Shown here piece after piece: positions 23,975-32,108 of a DNA stretch of 33,583 nucleotides. Position 1 is the first letter of the stretch; every line of letters begins with the position of its first letter. A program made the translations under genes and the position numbers. This DNA comes from SIG588 sp045599305. Lineage in GTDB: Bacteria > Bacillota > Clostridia > Oscillospirales > Acutalibacteraceae. Where the stretch lies: assembly GCA_045599305.1 (NCBI GenBank), contig JAZRVU010000075.1, positions 1 through 33,583 of the forward strand, in the 5' to 3' direction. The notes beneath the pieces were generated by a model, which was not told the origin of the DNA, did not search any database, and saw only the letters and a list, made by a program, of their open reading frames with translations.

Positions 23975-25840
23975 TCAATATTGGCGATAGAGTACCGTGA
24001 CCGAGTTCAGCACACACAGCAGCGCCACGCCGGTATCGGCAAAGACCGAAAGCCACATATTGGCAAAGCCGCACAGACCGAGGATCAGGACGGCCGCCTT
24101 GACCGCGAGCGCCAGAACGATGTTGCCGCGGGCAGTGCCGACGGCCCGCCGGGCAATGCGCCGGGCCGTGGGGATCGCCGTGACATGATCGGTCATGAAT
24201 ACCACGTCGGCCGCTTCTATGGCCGCATCGGAGCCGCTGCCCATGGCGGCGCCCACATCCGCACCGGCCAGCACAGGGGTATCATTGATGCCGTCACCCA
24301 CGAACAGCACCGCACCGTGTGCCGTACGAATTTGCCGGAGCGCATCCAGCTTGCCGTCCGGCAGCAGGGCTGCGTGTGTCTCTTCCACGCCCAATGCCTT
24401 TGCCACCGGCAGCGCGCTGTTTTCGATGTCGCCGGTGAGCATCGCCGTGTGCAGACCGGCTTTCTGAATTTCGCGGACAGCGGCTGCCGCATCGGCTTTC
24501 GGGGCATCGGCCACTATGATACGGCCGCGGTATGTGCCGTTCACTGCCACCAGCACCTCAGTGCCGTCGGCAGGGGACAATTCCGGACAGGCGATGCCGT
24601 TTTGCGTCATCAGGCGGCGATTGCCGCACAAGACGGTGTCGCCGCCGATCACGGCACGGATGCCTTGTCCGGCGATTTCGCTCACCTGCGCGGGCGCGGT
24701 CAGCGGGAGGCTTCGCAGGGCGGCTTCTGCCACGATGCTCACGCCAACGGGATGTGTGCTGCTGCTTTCCGCTGCGGCACATATCGCCAGAAGTGATTCC
24801 TCGCTGCCTTGGAACGGCTCACACGAGCGGACGGCGAAACGTCCCTCGGTGAGAGTGCCGGTCTTGTCCATGACCACGGCCCGGACGGCCGCCAGTGCTT
24901 CGATCGCCGCACCGTCTTTGAACAGGATGCCGCGGCGTGAGCCGGCACCGATTCCCGAAAAGAAGGCCAGCGGCACCGAGAGCACCAGTGCGCAGGGACA
25001 ACTGATGACAAGAAATGTGAGAGCCGTGTAGATCCAGTGAAGCCATTCGCCGTGGAAAAAGAGCGGCGGGATCACGGCGGTGAGTACGGCGGCGGCCACC
25101 ACCGCGGGGGTGTAGACGCGGGAAAAACGGGTGATGAAGCGATCGACCCGCGGCTTGCCGGCCGCGGCACTTTCCACCGAACGCAGGATGCGGGTGACCA
25201 TGGAGTCCTCCAGGACCTTTTCCACACGCACGGTCAGCACACCGTCCAGATTGATACAGCCGGATACGACCGATTGTCCGGCCGCCACGGCGACCGGCAC
25301 CGATTCACCGGTGACGGGGGAGGTGTCCAGACGGCTCTGACCGTTTTGCACCGTGCCGTCTAACGGTATGCGGTCACCGGGCCGCACCTCGATGAGGTCG
25401 CCTACCTGCGCTTCGGCAGCGGGGATCGTTTCGGCTGCGCCGTTTTGCAGCCGCAAGACGGTTTCCGGGCGCAGATCCACCGCTTCCATCACGGCACGGC
25501 GGCTGCGGGCCGACGCGAGATGTTCGCAGTATTCGCCTATACGGAAGAAGATCATGACGCCTACTGCTTCCGGATATTCCCCGATGGCGAGAGCGCCGAT
25601 GGTGGCCAGCGCCATCAAAAAGTTTTCATCAAATATCTCTGCATGGAAAAGCCCGTGCAGTGCCTCAAGCAATACCTCGCCGCCAAGTACCAGATAGGCG
25701 GCAAGATAAAGCAGCAGCGGCAGGGGAAACGGCAACCCGAAACATGCGGCCGCTGCTGCGGCCGCGAAAAGCAGACACCCCAGCAATATACCGATCCATT
25801 CGTGCTCGTGTTCGTGTTCATGAGTGTGTTCGTGTGCCAA
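23975..25840 (-). CDS. Heavy-metal (Zn/Cd) translocating P-type ATPase
   Basis: This P1B-type ATPase exports Zn(II)/Cd(II) from the cytoplasm. With a TTG start at 25840 it is 621 aa. The N-terminus is a run of His-Glu/Thr pairs (HEHTHEHEHEHE) instead of a ferredoxin-like HMA domain. Other features are the A-domain SPVTGES, the CPC ion motif in SCPCALVLSVP, the phosphorylation site D325-KTGTLTEG, and the hinge GDGINDTPVLAGADVG. The frame is open from ATG 25882, but that codon sits at the predicted transcript start inside the operator. GGTGGG lies 6 nt before the TTG, so TTG is favoured. The substrate is inferred from the His-rich tail and the SmtB-like neighbour. Confidence 0.9.
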   Translation of the reverse strand: MAHEHTHEHEHEHEWIGILLGCLLFAAAAAAACFGLPFPLPLLLYLAAYLVLGGEVLLEALHGLFHAEIFDENFLMALATIGALAIGEYPEAVGVMIFFRIGEYCEHLASARSRRAVMEAVDLRPETVLRLQNGAAETIPAAEAQVGDLIEVRPGDRIPLDGTVQNGQSRLDTSPVTGESVPVAVAAGQSVVSGCINLDGVLTVRVEKVLEDSMVTRILRSVESAAAGKPRVDRFITRFSRVYTPAVVAAAVLTAVIPPLFFHGEWLHWIYTALTFLVISCPCALVLSVPLAFFSGIGAGSRRGILFKDGAAIEALAAVRAVVMDKTGTLTEGRFAVRSCEPFQGSEESLLAICAAAESSSTHPVGVSIVAEAALRSLPLTAPAQVSEIAGQGIRAVIGGDTVLCGNRRLMTQNGIACPELSPADGTEVLVAVNGTYRGRIIVADAPKADAAAAVREIQKAGLHTAMLTGDIENSALPVAKALGVEETHAALLPDGKLDALRQIRTAHGAVLFVGDGINDTPVLAGADVGAAMGSGSDAAIEAADVVFMTDHVTAIPTARRIARRAVGTARGNIVLALAVKAAVLILGLCGFANMWLSVFADTGVALLCVLNSVTVLYRQY

Positions 25841-25857
25841 AACGATCCCACCAATCC

Positions 25858-25891
25858 GATAAACATATGAGTGCCCGCTCATATGTTTATC
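25858..25891. promoter_or_regulatory. Palindromic operator at the ATPase promoter
   Basis: A perfect 14-bp inverted repeat (GATAAACATATGAG at 25858-25871, CTCATATGTTTATC at 25878-25891) with a 6-nt centre covers the end of the -10 box and the transcript start. Its core ATATGAG-N6-CTCATAT resembles ArsR/SmtB-family operators of the TATGAA-N6-TTCATA type. It is the likely site of the nearby ArsR-family repressor. Confidence 0.75.
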
Positions 25892-25917
25892 ATATCACTG
25901 AGGAGACGGAATGTCAA
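25889..25917 (-). promoter_or_regulatory. Sigma-A promoter for the metal ATPase
   Basis: On the minus strand, TTGACA (25917-25912) and TATGAT (25894-25889) have a 17-nt spacer. The -35 box lies inside the 3' end of the upstream DUF4130 gene. No terminator lies between the two genes. Confidence 0.85.
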
Positions 25918-26758
25918 TAGGGGATAGTTGAAGAGTGCCGGCAGCGGGCGACACGGAGGGGCGCTCCTGCCTGCTGCGCAGAAGCGTGGGGTCGCGCACG
26001 AAATCCGGCTGCAGTTCGGTGATGTTCTTCCAATATTTTTTCGGCATCAGTCGGCGGCGAAGCGCGGGATTTTCCCGTTCCTTGATGGCAATGGCATCGT
26101 AAAAACCTTTCCACAGACGGCGGTAGGCCAGTTCATTTTCCGAAAGCGCCGGCACCGTCATGCCTTCGGTCGAGACCAGTACCCACCCCGTGCGGTCATA
26201 GACGCCCGCCACATGATGTGTCTTGTCGTGGATCAGAAAAGAATGGGTGTTCATGCGGGCGGCAAAATGCGGCATGATGAGCGGCAGCGTCATGTGTTCG
26301 GGTGTGATCTCAGCATAATACAGATGTCCCTCCACCTCCGAAAAACGGACGAATTCGGTGAGAAAAGTCGCCTCGTGTCCGGTGATGGCACACAGTTTGT
26401 CAATAGCCAGTACCACCGGGTCGGTGAGCATCTGATGCACGCGCTCCCCCTGTTTCATGCCCAGGCGGATATAGCGGTAGATCACGGTGCCTTTGTCGCC
26501 GCCCTCGTGCAGAAACGCCTGCCAGATCTTGCGATAGCCCAGTTCTCCCATCTGGCGGCGCACACCGGCGATCACCCGCGCCGCGTGGTGCGGATCGGTG
26601 GCACACTCCTTGTAGCGGCAGCCGAGCTGCGGCTGATAGAGTGCCGCCAGATCGACCGACTGTGGCGGGGGAGAAAAAGAATAGGAATCGAACACGGCAG
26701 AAAGCAGTCCTTCAAAGGTGCCGTCATATAACAGGATCAGAGTTGACCGCTCTGACAT
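25895..26758 (-). CDS. DUF4130 / TIGR03915-type putative DNA metabolism protein
   Basis: This 287-aa soluble protein is of the family found as partner of a linked radical SAM protein (TIGR03915, DUF4130). Visible signatures are LLYDGTFEGLLSAVFDSY at the N-terminus, a central helical part with RYIRLGMKQGERVHQML, then FSEVEGHLYYAEITPEHMTLPLIMPHFAARM and HDKTHHVAGVYD. In some bacteria this domain is fused to a uracil-DNA-glycosylase-like domain, which is absent here. Biochemical function is unknown; a role in DNA repair or modification is suggested only by linkage and fusion. It overlaps the radical SAM gene by 22 nt. The C-terminal 25 residues are Pro/Ser-rich. No terminator follows. Confidence 0.85.
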   Translation of the reverse strand: MSERSTLILLYDGTFEGLLSAVFDSYSFSPPPQSVDLAALYQPQLGCRYKECATDPHHAARVIAGVRRQMGELGYRKIWQAFLHEGGDKGTVIYRYIRLGMKQGERVHQMLTDPVVLAIDKLCAITGHEATFLTEFVRFSEVEGHLYYAEITPEHMTLPLIMPHFAARMNTHSFLIHDKTHHVAGVYDRTGWVLVSTEGMTVPALSENELAYRRLWKGFYDAIAIKERENPALRRRLMPKKYWKNITELQPDFVRDPTLLRSRQERPSVSPAAGTLQLSPIDIPSPQ

Positions 26759-28056
26759 TGGTACACGTCCTCTCTGAGTAAAGGCAGCGACGGAGCATCG
26801 AACCAGGTGAGCTGCTGCACGGTGGGATCGGCAGGCAACCTGTCGGGACGGATGCGCGCGTCGGCAGTGAGATTGCGATAGATCGCGTCCGGCCGGAAGA
26901 CCACACCCTGCTGCATTTTACCGTCGCAGGTGATGAAAAAGACGGCTCGCTTGGTAACGACGCCCAGTTTTTTGAGATCTTCCAGCGAAAGATGTCCGGC
27001 ACGCCGGGCAGTGAGGATCCGTATGGCCGAGCGCACGCCGATACCCGGCACACGCAGCAGCAGTTCCTTCGGAGCACGGTTGATCTCCACCGGAAACAGT
27101 TCCAGATGGCGCAGTGCCCACTGGCATTTCGGGTCGAGCAGCGGGTCCAGCGAGGGATGTTCCTCGTCCAGCAGTTCATTGACCGAAAAGCCGTAAAAGC
27201 GCAGCAGCCAGTCGGTTTGATAAAGCCGGTGCTCCCGCAGCAGCGGTGGCGGCTGATCGGCGGGCAGAAGCGCCGCATTGCCCACCGGGATGTAGGCGGA
27301 AAAGAACACGCGTTTGAGTTTGTAGGTTTTATAAAGGCTTTCCGACAGCCGCATGATCTGGAAATCGGTGTCCGGCGTGGCGCCCACGATCATCTGCGTG
27401 CTTTGCCCGGCGGGAGCAAATTTCGGTGCGTGACGGAACACGGCCAGTTCGGATTTGTTCTGCACGATGCCGTCACGGATCGCCCCCATCGGGCGCAGGA
27501 TCGCCTTTTTTTCCTTGTCCGGCGCCAGATGTTTCAGGCTGGCCTCGCTGGGCAGTTCGATGTTGACGCTCAGACGGTCGGAAAGCCGCCCCAGTTTGTC
27601 GATCAGTTCCGGTGAGCAGCCGGGGATGGTCTTGGCGTGGATATAGCCGTTGAATCCGTGCTGAAAACGCAGCAGTTCCAGCGTGCGGCACATCTGCTCG
27701 GTCGCCCGGTCGGGCGAGCCTGCGACGCCGGAACTGAGGAAGAGCCCTTCAATGTAATTGCGGCGGTAAAATTCCATGGTGAGGCCGGCCAGTTCCTCCG
27801 GCGTGAAGGAGGCACGCGGCAGATCATTGGAACGGCGGTTGATGCAGTATTGACAGTCGTAGACACAGACGTTCGTCTGCAGCACCTTCAAAAGCGACAC
27901 GCACCGTCCGTCGGCGGCAAAACTGTGGCAGAGGCCGGGCAGGCAGGTGGCACCCAGCATACCGCTCACCGCGTGGCGGTCTGACCCGCTGGAGGTGCAG
28001 GCCACGTCATATTTGGCGGAATCCGCCAATATCTGCAATTTTTCAAGCAGTTCCAC
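26737..28056 (-). CDS. Putative DNA modification/repair radical SAM protein (TIGR03916-type)
   Basis: This 439-aa protein has the radical SAM motif C64-VYD-C68-QY-C71 followed by INRRSND, and GLFLSSGV. Later come YIHAKTIPG, VNIELPSE and a C-terminal helix-hairpin-helix (PKELLLRVPGIGVRSAIRI) of the kind that binds DNA backbone. This layout matches the family named putative DNA modification/repair radical SAM protein, always near the DUF4130 partner. The reaction is unknown. GTG 28056 is chosen because AAGGG lies 8 nt upstream and the product then begins MELLEKLQILADSAKYD, the usual family start. An upstream in-frame GTG (28068) and ATG (28098) are less likely. The promoter carries two LexA-type boxes. 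Confidence 0.88.
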   Translation of the reverse strand: MELLEKLQILADSAKYDVACTSSGSDRHAVSGMLGATCLPGLCHSFAADGRCVSLLKVLQTNVCVYDCQYCINRRSNDLPRASFTPEELAGLTMEFYRRNYIEGLFLSSGVAGSPDRATEQMCRTLELLRFQHGFNGYIHAKTIPGCSPELIDKLGRLSDRLSVNIELPSEASLKHLAPDKEKKAILRPMGAIRDGIVQNKSELAVFRHAPKFAPAGQSTQMIVGATPDTDFQIMRLSESLYKTYKLKRVFFSAYIPVGNAALLPADQPPPLLREHRLYQTDWLLRFYGFSVNELLDEEHPSLDPLLDPKCQWALRHLELFPVEINRAPKELLLRVPGIGVRSAIRILTARRAGHLSLEDLKKLGVVTKRAVFFITCDGKMQQGVVFRPDAIYRNLTADARIRPDRLPADPTVQQLTWFDAPSLPLLREDVYQCQSGQL

Positions 28057-28088
28057 TTGCGTCACCCTTTTCCTGCGATGATGGATAT

Positions 28089-28117
28089 AGTATAGCACAT
28101 ATGTTCGGCAATGTCAA
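28089..28117 (-). promoter_or_regulatory. Sigma-A promoter for the radical SAM/DUF4130 operon
   Basis: On the minus strand, TTGACA (28117-28112) and TATACT (28094-28089) have a 17-nt spacer. Transcription would start near 28082, giving a leader of about 26 nt. Confidence 0.88.
28094..28107 (-). promoter_or_regulatory. LexA-type SOS box 2 (in promoter spacer)
   Basis: The minus-strand sequence CGAACATATGTGCT keeps the full left half and core of the Gram-positive LexA box (CGAACRNRYGTTYG), with mismatches at the right end. It fills the -35/-10 spacer and touches the -10 box. Confidence 0.65.
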
Positions 28118-28128
28118 ACATATGTTCG
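28115..28128 (-). promoter_or_regulatory. LexA-type SOS box 1 (overlaps -35)
   Basis: The minus-strand sequence CGAACATATGTTTG fits the Gram-positive LexA/DinR consensus CGAACRNRYGTTYG at every position and overlaps three bases of the -35 box. It lies exactly 21 bp (two helical turns) from box 2, so two LexA dimers could sit on the same DNA face. Confidence 0.8.
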
Positions 28129-28183
28129 GCAAAATTTCGAATTTTCGAAAATATAACAGTTTTGTCATTTTTTCCTTTAGCGC

Positions 28184-28212
28184 TTGCATTACCATATAAG
28201 TAGAGATATAAT
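28184..28212 (+). promoter_or_regulatory. Sigma-A promoter for the DUF368 gene
   Basis: TTGCAT at 28184-28189 and consensus TATAAT at 28207-28212 have a 17-nt spacer. It is divergent from the SOS-box promoter and about 55 bp away from box 1, so LexA is unlikely to block it. Confidence 0.85.
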
Positions 28213-28243
28213 AATTTCATAAATCAAAGAAAGGAAGATCGCC

Positions 28244-29059
28244 GTGGAAAAGAAACAGAAACGATCGATCGTCTCGCGGCTGTTGGCGGGATTTTTCATC
28301 GGGCTGGCCGCCATCGCACCGGGCATCAGCGGCGGCGCCATAGCGGTGATCTTCGGCTTGTACGAACGGGTGACCGAGGCGATCTCTCACATCTGGCGGG
28401 ATTTTCGGAAAAAAGCGGCATTCCTGTGGCCGCTGGCGGTGGGCGGCGCAGTCGGCATGCTGGTCTTCGGAAAACTGATCCATTATCTGTTTTTGCAGTA
28501 TCATGATATTACCTGTGCATTGTTTTTGGGATTGATCCTCGGCACGCTGCCCTCTGTCTTCCGTGCCGCGGCGAAAGAGGGCTTTCGTCTGCGTTATCTG
28601 TTGGCCACACTGGTGTGCGGCGGCGTGATCGCCTGGCTGACGGCATTGCCGCAGCTGCAGTATACCGGATCTGTGGCCGAATTGCCCTACTGGCTGACGC
28701 TGGTGTGCGGCGGCATCGTGGGGTTCGGCAGTGTGCTGCCCGGTGTCAGCGCGTCATTTGTGCTGATCGCCATGGGCGTGTATGAGCCGATGCTGCGGGC
28801 ACTGGATACATGGGACATTCCGCGTCTGCTGCTGCTTGGCGTGGGGTTCTGTGCGGTGGTACTGCTGACGACACGTCTGGTCAGTTGGCTGTTCCGGCGG
28901 GCGCATGGCTGGATGAGTTTTGCCGCTGCCGGTATGCTGATCGGTTCACTGTTCAATGTGGTGCCCGTGGTCGGGTTTGATTGGCACGGAGCGGTGTTGG
29001 CGCTGATCGCCTTGGGCGGGGCGGCTTTTTCGTACTTTTTGCTGAAGTTGCAAAAATAG
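28244..29059 (+). CDS. DUF368 polyprenyl-phosphate transporter (PopT-type)
   Basis: This 271-aa polytopic membrane protein has about eight hydrophobic segments. It contains the two-fold motif pair of the DUF368 family: APGISGGAIAVIFGLYERV near residue 25 and LPGVSASFVLIAMGVYEPM near residue 166, an inverted or repeated half-structure. DUF368 proteins (PopT) were recently assigned as transporters that recycle undecaprenyl phosphate across the membrane for cell wall synthesis. The assignment here is by family. Start GTG 28244 has AAAGGAAG upstream. It is transcribed from its own promoter, divergently from the radical SAM operon. Confidence 0.88.
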   Translation: MEKKQKRSIVSRLLAGFFIGLAAIAPGISGGAIAVIFGLYERVTEAISHIWRDFRKKAAFLWPLAVGGAVGMLVFGKLIHYLFLQYHDITCALFLGLILGTLPSVFRAAAKEGFRLRYLLATLVCGGVIAWLTALPQLQYTGSVAELPYWLTLVCGGIVGFGSVLPGVSASFVLIAMGVYEPMLRALDTWDIPRLLLLGVGFCAVVLLTTRLVSWLFRRAHGWMSFAAAGMLIGSLFNVVPVVGFDWHGAVLALIALGGAAFSYFLLKLQK

Positions 29060-29062
29060 GAC

Positions 29063-29091
29063 TTGCGAAACGGCGCGGTTTTTGGTATTAT
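29063..29091 (+). promoter_or_regulatory. Sigma-A promoter for the CotH/lamin-tail lipoprotein
   Basis: TTGCGA at 29063-29068 and TATTAT at 29086-29091 have a 17-nt spacer. It begins 3 nt after the DUF368 stop. Confidence 0.75.
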
Positions 29092-29130
29092 ATAAGTTGT
29101 TTAAAAGTTTTCTTTATGGAAAGGATCAAT

Positions 29131-32106
29131 GTGGAAATGGGCAAGAAAACGATCTCCCTGTTGATGGCGGCGGTCATGGTATTATCGCTGTTTTCGTTTG
29201 GATGCAGTAAAAGCGGCAAATCTCCGGTGATATCGGAATTGATGGCGCAGAATAACGGGACGCTGGCGGATGAAAGCGGCGAATACCCCGACTGGATCGA
29301 ACTGTATAATCCCACCAAGCAGGAGATCGATCTGACCGGCTATTCGCTGACCGATGACGCCAACGATCCGAAACGCTTCGTCTTCGACGGTATCACGCTG
29401 GCCGCCGGTGAATATTTCATCGTCTATGCCTCCGGCAAAGATATGGTGGATGCCGGTACCCGCCGGGTGCACCTGCCGTTCGCGCTCAAGAGCACGGGGG
29501 AGACGCTCTATCTTTATGATCCGTCCGGCAAGGTGGTCTCTCAGGTCGTGATCCTCAATCTGGAGGAAAACACCTCCTGCGGTACCAACAGTAAAGGGAA
29601 AACGGTGTATTTTGAAAAACCGACGCCGGGCGAGCCCAATTCGGCGGTGCGTTCCGGCAGTTCCGGGCAGGTGGTGACGCCCACCTCCGCCGTGACGCTG
29701 CGCATCAATGAATATACCACCTCCGAGACGGTCACCATGGCCGACGCCGACGGCGAGTTTTCCGGCTGGGCCGAGATCTATAATTACGGCGAGAGCGCCG
29801 TGAGCCTCGGCGGCTTTGCTTTGTCCGACGATGCCGACAAGGATGATAAGTGGACTTTCCCGGATATCGTGTTGGAGGCCGGTAAATATCTGGTCGTGTT
29901 CCTCTCCGGCAAAAGCGTGACCTACACCACCGGCAGTGAGCTGCACTGCTCCTTCAAGCTTTCGGGGGATGAAGAGTCGCTGACGCTTTATGATACGAAG
30001 AAAAAAGTGGTCGACAGCGCACCGGTCTATCTGCTCACCTCCAACCTGAGCTGTGGCCGACCGGAGAGCAGCCCGGACAAGTGGCAGTTCTTTGCCCGTG
30101 CCACGCCGGGTGAGGCCAACACCGTGACCGGCTTTGACGAGATCAACAGTGCGCTGTATCCCATGAACAAGTCGCTGGTCATCAACGAAATGGCCGCCGT
30201 GAATGTGACGGGGCAGACCGCCTCGGACGGCGAGCATTACGATTTCGTGGAACTGTACAATCCCACCGAAGAGCCTGTTTCCCTTGCGGGATACAGGCTC
30301 TCCGGCAATAAATCGGCCGCATCGGGCTGCGCACTGCCGGATGTGACGCTGGCGGCAGGGCAGTATTTCCTTGTCTATTGCGGCGCCGATGAGGAGCAGT
30401 ATAAGACCTCTACGGGCGAACAGTTTGCCACCTTCGGTATCGACCGTTTCGGAGAGGCGGTCTATCTGTTCGATCAAAAAAACGTGGTGGCCGACTATTT
30501 CAAAAGCGGCCGACTGGACGATGCGCAGTCCTGCGGGCGCGTGTCCGGCACCGACAATAAGATGTATTATTTCCCCACGGCTACGCCCGGTGCGGCCAAT
30601 CCCACCACCGGCAACCGCGGCCCGACAGCCACGCCGGTCTTTTCCGTGAAGAGCGGCTATATCGATGCCGGCACCGCGGTGACCATTTCCTGCCCGGACG
30701 CCACCGTGCACTATACACTCGACGGCAGCACGCCGAACGAGTCCTCTCCGGTATATACCGGTGCGTTCATCGTCAACCGTACGGTGACCATCCGTGCCAA
30801 AGCCTACCGCGACGGGTATATGCCGTCTGACGACTGCGCCGGCAGTTATATCGTGGGAACACGCCACACGCTGCCGGTCATGTTCCTGTCCACCGCCCCT
30901 GCCAATCTTTTTGATTATCAGACCGGCATCTTTGCCGACGGCCCCGGTTATTCCGCCACCTTCCCGCATGTGGGGGCCAACTACTGGAAGGACTGGGAGC
31001 GCCCTGTCCACGTGGAATATATCGACGAAAACGGACAGGCGCAGCTGGAGTTCAATGCCGGCATCAAGGTGTTCGGCCAGTACAGCCGCGCACAGGATCA
31101 GAAGAGCGTGTCCATCAATATGCGCGATAAGTACGGCGTCAAAGAGGTGTGTTACCCCTTCTTCGGTGATTCCGCCACCAATGTATATTCCGAACTGGTG
31201 CTGCGCAACTCCGGGCAGGATATTGACAAGGCGCACATCCGCGATGCTTTCACCGCCATGGTGGTGAAGGATCAGATGGACATCGACCTGATGGATTATC
31301 AGCCTATTGTCGTTTATCTCAACGGAGAATATTACGGTCTTTACGATCTGCGCGAGAAGATCTGCGAAGCCTATGTGGCCAACCGCACCGGCGTGGATGA
31401 AGACGATATCGACATGATCAAGGGCAACAATATGATCATGGCGGGCGACTACGATGCGCACCGCGAACTGCTCAACTATGTCTCCTCGCACGATATGAGC
31501 CAAAAGGAGAACTACGATTACGTCTGCAGTCTGGTGGATGAGGACGAACTCATCAATTACTGGATCTGCGAGAGTTTTTTCAACAACACCGATACCGGTA
31601 ATATCAAGTATTACCGCGAAAAATTCAACGGCGAGTGGCGCTGGGTGCTGTTCGATCTGGACTGGGCGCTGTACCCGTCCACCTATCAGTGGAACATGAT
31701 CGAGGAGATCGTCAATCCCAACGGGCACGGCGTAGGGAAGATGTTTGATACCACGCTGATGTGCGGGATGATGCGCAACAGTACCTTCAGAGACAAATTT
31801 ATCCGCCGTTATCTCGAATGTCTCACCACCACCTTCAAGACCGAGCGCCTGCTTTCGGTCTATGACGAGATGATTGCCGAGATTGAGCCGGAGATGAGCC
31901 GCCACATCGCCAAATGGGGCGCACCCGCCACGTTTGACACCTGGAAGAATCACGTGAGTACGCTGCGCAATATCATCGAAAAGAAGACGGCGCTCGTGCG
32001 TCAGCAGCTGATCGATACCTGTACCAGTCAAAGCGGATATCTGCCGCGGTATTTCGGATTGTCGCAGGCGCAGATGAATGCCTACCTTGCGGAATACGAG
32101 GGATAA
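29131..32106 (+). CDS. Secreted lipoprotein with lamin-tail repeats and CotH kinase domain
   Basis: This 991-aa exported protein has a signal peptide (KKTISLLMAAVMVLSLFSFGC) ending in a probable lipobox Cys. Three lamin-tail (LTD) domains follow, each with an ISELMAQN/INEYTT/INEMAAVN start and a WIELYNP, WAEIYNYG or FVELYNP core (about residues 30-165, 190-320 and 345-490). Next is a chitobiase/FN3-like stalk (VHYTLDGSTPNESSPVYTG). The C-terminal half is a CotH domain (NAGIKVFGQYSR, LRNSGQD, YLNGEYYGLYDLREKI, WRWVLFDLDWAL), related to the spore coat kinase CotH. The frame is open upstream, but the promoter at 29063-29091 and GAAAGG 6 nt before GTG 29131 set the start. It probably acts at the cell surface; substrate unknown. 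rlmD starts 2 nt after its stop. Confidence 0.88.
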   Translation: MEMGKKTISLLMAAVMVLSLFSFGCSKSGKSPVISELMAQNNGTLADESGEYPDWIELYNPTKQEIDLTGYSLTDDANDPKRFVFDGITLAAGEYFIVYASGKDMVDAGTRRVHLPFALKSTGETLYLYDPSGKVVSQVVILNLEENTSCGTNSKGKTVYFEKPTPGEPNSAVRSGSSGQVVTPTSAVTLRINEYTTSETVTMADADGEFSGWAEIYNYGESAVSLGGFALSDDADKDDKWTFPDIVLEAGKYLVVFLSGKSVTYTTGSELHCSFKLSGDEESLTLYDTKKKVVDSAPVYLLTSNLSCGRPESSPDKWQFFARATPGEANTVTGFDEINSALYPMNKSLVINEMAAVNVTGQTASDGEHYDFVELYNPTEEPVSLAGYRLSGNKSAASGCALPDVTLAAGQYFLVYCGADEEQYKTSTGEQFATFGIDRFGEAVYLFDQKNVVADYFKSGRLDDAQSCGRVSGTDNKMYYFPTATPGAANPTTGNRGPTATPVFSVKSGYIDAGTAVTISCPDATVHYTLDGSTPNESSPVYTGAFIVNRTVTIRAKAYRDGYMPSDDCAGSYIVGTRHTLPVMFLSTAPANLFDYQTGIFADGPGYSATFPHVGANYWKDWERPVHVEYIDENGQAQLEFNAGIKVFGQYSRAQDQKSVSINMRDKYGVKEVCYPFFGDSATNVYSELVLRNSGQDIDKAHIRDAFTAMVVKDQMDIDLMDYQPIVVYLNGEYYGLYDLREKICEAYVANRTGVDEDDIDMIKGNNMIMAGDYDAHRELLNYVSSHDMSQKENYDYVCSLVDEDELINYWICESFFNNTDTGNIKYYREKFNGEWRWVLFDLDWALYPSTYQWNMIEEIVNPNGHGVGKMFDTTLMCGMMRNSTFRDKFIRRYLECLTTTFKTERLLSVYDEMIAEIEPEMSRHIAKWGAPATFDTWKNHVSTLRNIIEKKTALVRQQLIDTCTSQSGYLPRYFGLSQAQMNAYLAEYEG

Positions 32107-32108
32107 GG

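Noticed and set aside
25798..25840. Repeated GTG/TTC units (His-Glu codons) as a DNA repeat
   Set aside because: The periodicity is explained by the coded His-Glu/Thr run of the metal ATPase N-terminus.
28141..28152. Palindrome ATTTTCGAAAAT between the divergent promoters
   Set aside because: AT-rich and short, it does not fit LexA or another known operator well enough to call.
29182..32031. A 949-codon open frame on the minus strand
   Set aside because: It is a mirror of the CotH/lamin-tail gene. Its product is rich in His, Ile, Gly and Arg with no family motif and no ribosome binding site. The plus-strand gene has a promoter, signal peptide and clear domains.
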